The position numbers and the translations under genes were made by a program. The notes beneath the pieces were generated by a model. That model did not search any database, was not told the DNA's origin, and saw nothing but the letters and a program-made list of their open reading frames with translations. From an uncultured Holophagaceae bacterium (GTDB lineage: Bacteria; Acidobacteriota; Holophagae; Holophagales; Holophagaceae), in assembly GCA_903876615.1 (NCBI GenBank), contig CAIRAS010000173.1, positions 1 through 8,978 on the forward strand: a DNA stretch of 8,978 nt, in the 5' to 3' direction. This document shows, in pieces, positions 7,975-8,978 of the stretch; the first letter of the stretch is position 1; every line of letters begins with the position of its first letter.

Positions 7975-8591
7975 CAGCAGCCGCAGCCGCTGCCACACCC
8001 TCCGCAGGCAGCCTGCAGGGTGGTGGCCTTGGCCAGGCCCTGGCCTGCGACAAAGAGGCGGAGCGCCACCGCCAGCCCCGTCAGCGCATCGGCCCAGGGC
8101 ACCCAGAGACCCAGGAGCGTGCCCGTCGCCAGCAGTACCGCCAGCTCCAGCAGGACCCGGGACCGCGCGGCGTCCAGCTCCAGCGCGGGATGCAGGCCCG
8201 CCAGCCCGCGCTTGGCGACCCAGAGGGACCCCAGCAGCAGCAGGGCCGTGAGAGCCAGCCCCCGCGTGGTGGCGTCCGCCGAAGGCATCCACTCGCCCCG
8301 CAGGGCCAGGAGACTGAAGCCAGCCACAGCCAGGGCCAGGAGACGCAGCAGGTGGGCGGTGGCCCGCAATGTCACCCGATCCCGCTCGAGCCCTTCGTTG
8401 CCGAGGCCACCTCCGATGCGCGAGCCCAGGCTGAGGGCCGGGGCGACCTGCAGGAGGCAGGCGCCGCCAAACCCCCCGAAGGCGATGGCGCCCTGAGTCC
8501 AGCCCAGCCCCACCGCGGCGCCACCCAGGAACAGCCCGGCCAGCACCGTCAGGCGCGTGAGCCGGAGGGACCGGGCGAGGTCCGCCGTCAT
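7974..8591 (-). CDS. Six-helix CDF-like membrane protein with Cys-rich tail
   Basis: This 205-residue inner-membrane protein has six predicted helices (about 14-32, 34-55, 79-98, 108-127, 145-163, 165-185). The pattern of the last two, ending in GLWVPWADALTGLAVALRLFVAGQGL, resembles helices 5 and 6 of cation-diffusion-facilitator transporters (W-A-D-P-L-x-G). The metal ligands of that family appear to be lost. The helix 2 region (QGAIAFGGFGGACLLQVAPAL) has no DxxxD, and the helix 5 HxxxD is replaced around RSRVLLEL. There is no cytoplasmic CDF domain. Instead the chain ends in a Cys-rich tail, CGGCGSGCGC (C196, C199, C203, C205), which could bind a metal ion. It overlaps ettA upstream (ATGA) and the methyltransferase downstream (1 nt). 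A weak GGAAG lies 8 nt before the ATG. The relation to CDF is remote and the function unknown. Confidence 0.6.
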   Translation of the reverse strand: MTADLARSLRLTRLTVLAGLFLGGAAVGLGWTQGAIAFGGFGGACLLQVAPALSLGSRIGGGLGNEGLERDRVTLRATAHLLRLLALAVAGFSLLALRGEWMPSADATTRGLALTALLLLGSLWVAKRGLAGLHPALELDAARSRVLLELAVLLATGTLLGLWVPWADALTGLAVALRLFVAGQGLAKATTLQAACGGCGSGCGC

Positions 8592-8977
8592 CGGGTCAGC
8601 TTCCGGTACTTGATGCGGTGCGGATCGAAGGGCTTGAGGCCCAGGACGTCCCTGCGGTAGTCCTCGTACTGGCTGTAGTTCCCGTCGAAGAACTGCACCT
8701 GGGAGTCCCCCTCGAAGGCCAGGATGTGCGTGGCCAGGCGGTCCAGGAACCAGCGGTCGTGGCTCACCAGCACGGCGCTACCGGCGAAGGCCTCGATGGC
8801 TTCCTCCAGGGCCCGCATGGTGTTCACGTCCAGGTCGTTGGTGGGCTCGTCGAAGAAGAGCAGATTGGCTTCGCTCTTCAGCGTGAGGGCGAGGTTGAGG
8901 CGGTTCTGCTGACCCCCGCTCAGTTCCGAAATTTTCTTTTGCTGCGACTCGCCACTGAACCCGAACCGGCTCAGCCA
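8588..8977 (-). CDS. ettA: EttA, ABC-F translational throttle, C-terminal part (5' end outside window)
   Basis: EttA is a cytoplasmic ABC-F ATPase that binds the ribosomal E site and gates entry into the elongation cycle according to ATP/ADP level. The visible 129 residues are the end of the second ATPase domain. They contain RFGFSGESQQ, the signature LSGGQQNRLNLA, Walker B with catalytic Glu (LLFFDEPTNDLD) and the H-switch SHDRWFLDRLATHIL. After these come the EttA-type ending FFDGNYSQYEDYRRDVLG and a basic tail, RIKYRKLTR. That ending distinguishes EttA from Uup and other ABC-F paralogues. The frame is open to the window edge; the internal Met near 8827 is not a start. The TGA overlaps the ATG of the membrane-protein gene (ATGA), making ettA the first visible gene of the leftward unit. 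Confidence 0.93.
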   Translation of the reverse strand, partial: WLSRFGFSGESQQKKISELSGGQQNRLNLALTLKSEANLLFFDEPTNDLDVNTMRALEEAIEAFAGSAVLVSHDRWFLDRLATHILAFEGDSQVQFFDGNYSQYEDYRRDVLGLKPFDPHRIKYRKLTR

Positions 8978-8978
8978 G

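Noticed and set aside
7975..8292. N-terminal extension of the methyltransferase by 106 codons
   Set aside because: It lies wholly inside the membrane-protein gene and is Gly/Ala/Pro-rich. Family motif I begins 6 residues after the ATG at 7974.
6079..8496. Open frame of 805 codons on the plus strand across the end of comEC and the methyltransferase region
   Set aside because: It is antisense to, or out of frame with, four recognisable genes. It has an Arg/Gly/Pro/Ala-rich composition typical of GC-rich shadow frames and shows no domain.

Overview
This is a high-GC, gene-dense bacterial chromosomal window. The genes abut or overlap and carry short Shine-Dalgarno sites. I see no IS element, phage gene, CRISPR array, tRNA or rRNA. 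The gene style suggests a Gram-negative, diderm bacterium: a TonB-type C-terminal domain, a sigma-54 response regulator and a ComEC DNA channel. I lean towards Acidobacteriota (Holophaga/Geothrix-like) or a deltaproteobacterial-type lineage, but this is inference from style and content, not a marker-gene placement.

Layout. (1) Positions 2-178 (+): the C-terminal end of ribonuclease HI. (2) Positions 187-4160 (-): three genes read leftwards. They are a sigma-54-dependent response regulator, a secreted zinc phospholipase C / S1-P1-nuclease-like protein coupled to it by an ATGA overlap, and a membrane protein that joins a catalytically dead protein-kinase domain, one membrane helix, a coiled coil and a periplasmic TonB-type C-terminal domain. 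(3) A 63-bp divergent intergenic region. (4) Positions 4224-6554 (+): full-length comEC, the inner-membrane channel for DNA uptake, with its metallo-beta-lactamase-like domain. Its 3' end overlaps the converging nucleosidase gene by 32 bp. (5) Positions 6523-8977 (-): a tightly packed group that reads ettA (ABC-F translation factor, cut by the window edge), then a six-helix protein resembling a cation-diffusion facilitator that has lost its metal ligands, then a Dnmt2/TRDMT1-like cytosine-5 methyltransferase, then a futalosine-hydrolase/MTA-SAH-nucleosidase-family protein.

The most interesting content is the bacterial Dnmt2-like methyltransferase. Members of this family are known as tRNA C38 methyltransferases, and here the gene is in the same transcriptional unit as the ribosome-associated factor EttA, which fits a translation role. 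Second is the pseudokinase-TonB fusion in a unit with a sigma-54 regulator. It could carry a cytoplasmic binding event across the inner membrane, but its function is unknown. Nothing in the window is a clear defence system or mobile element.
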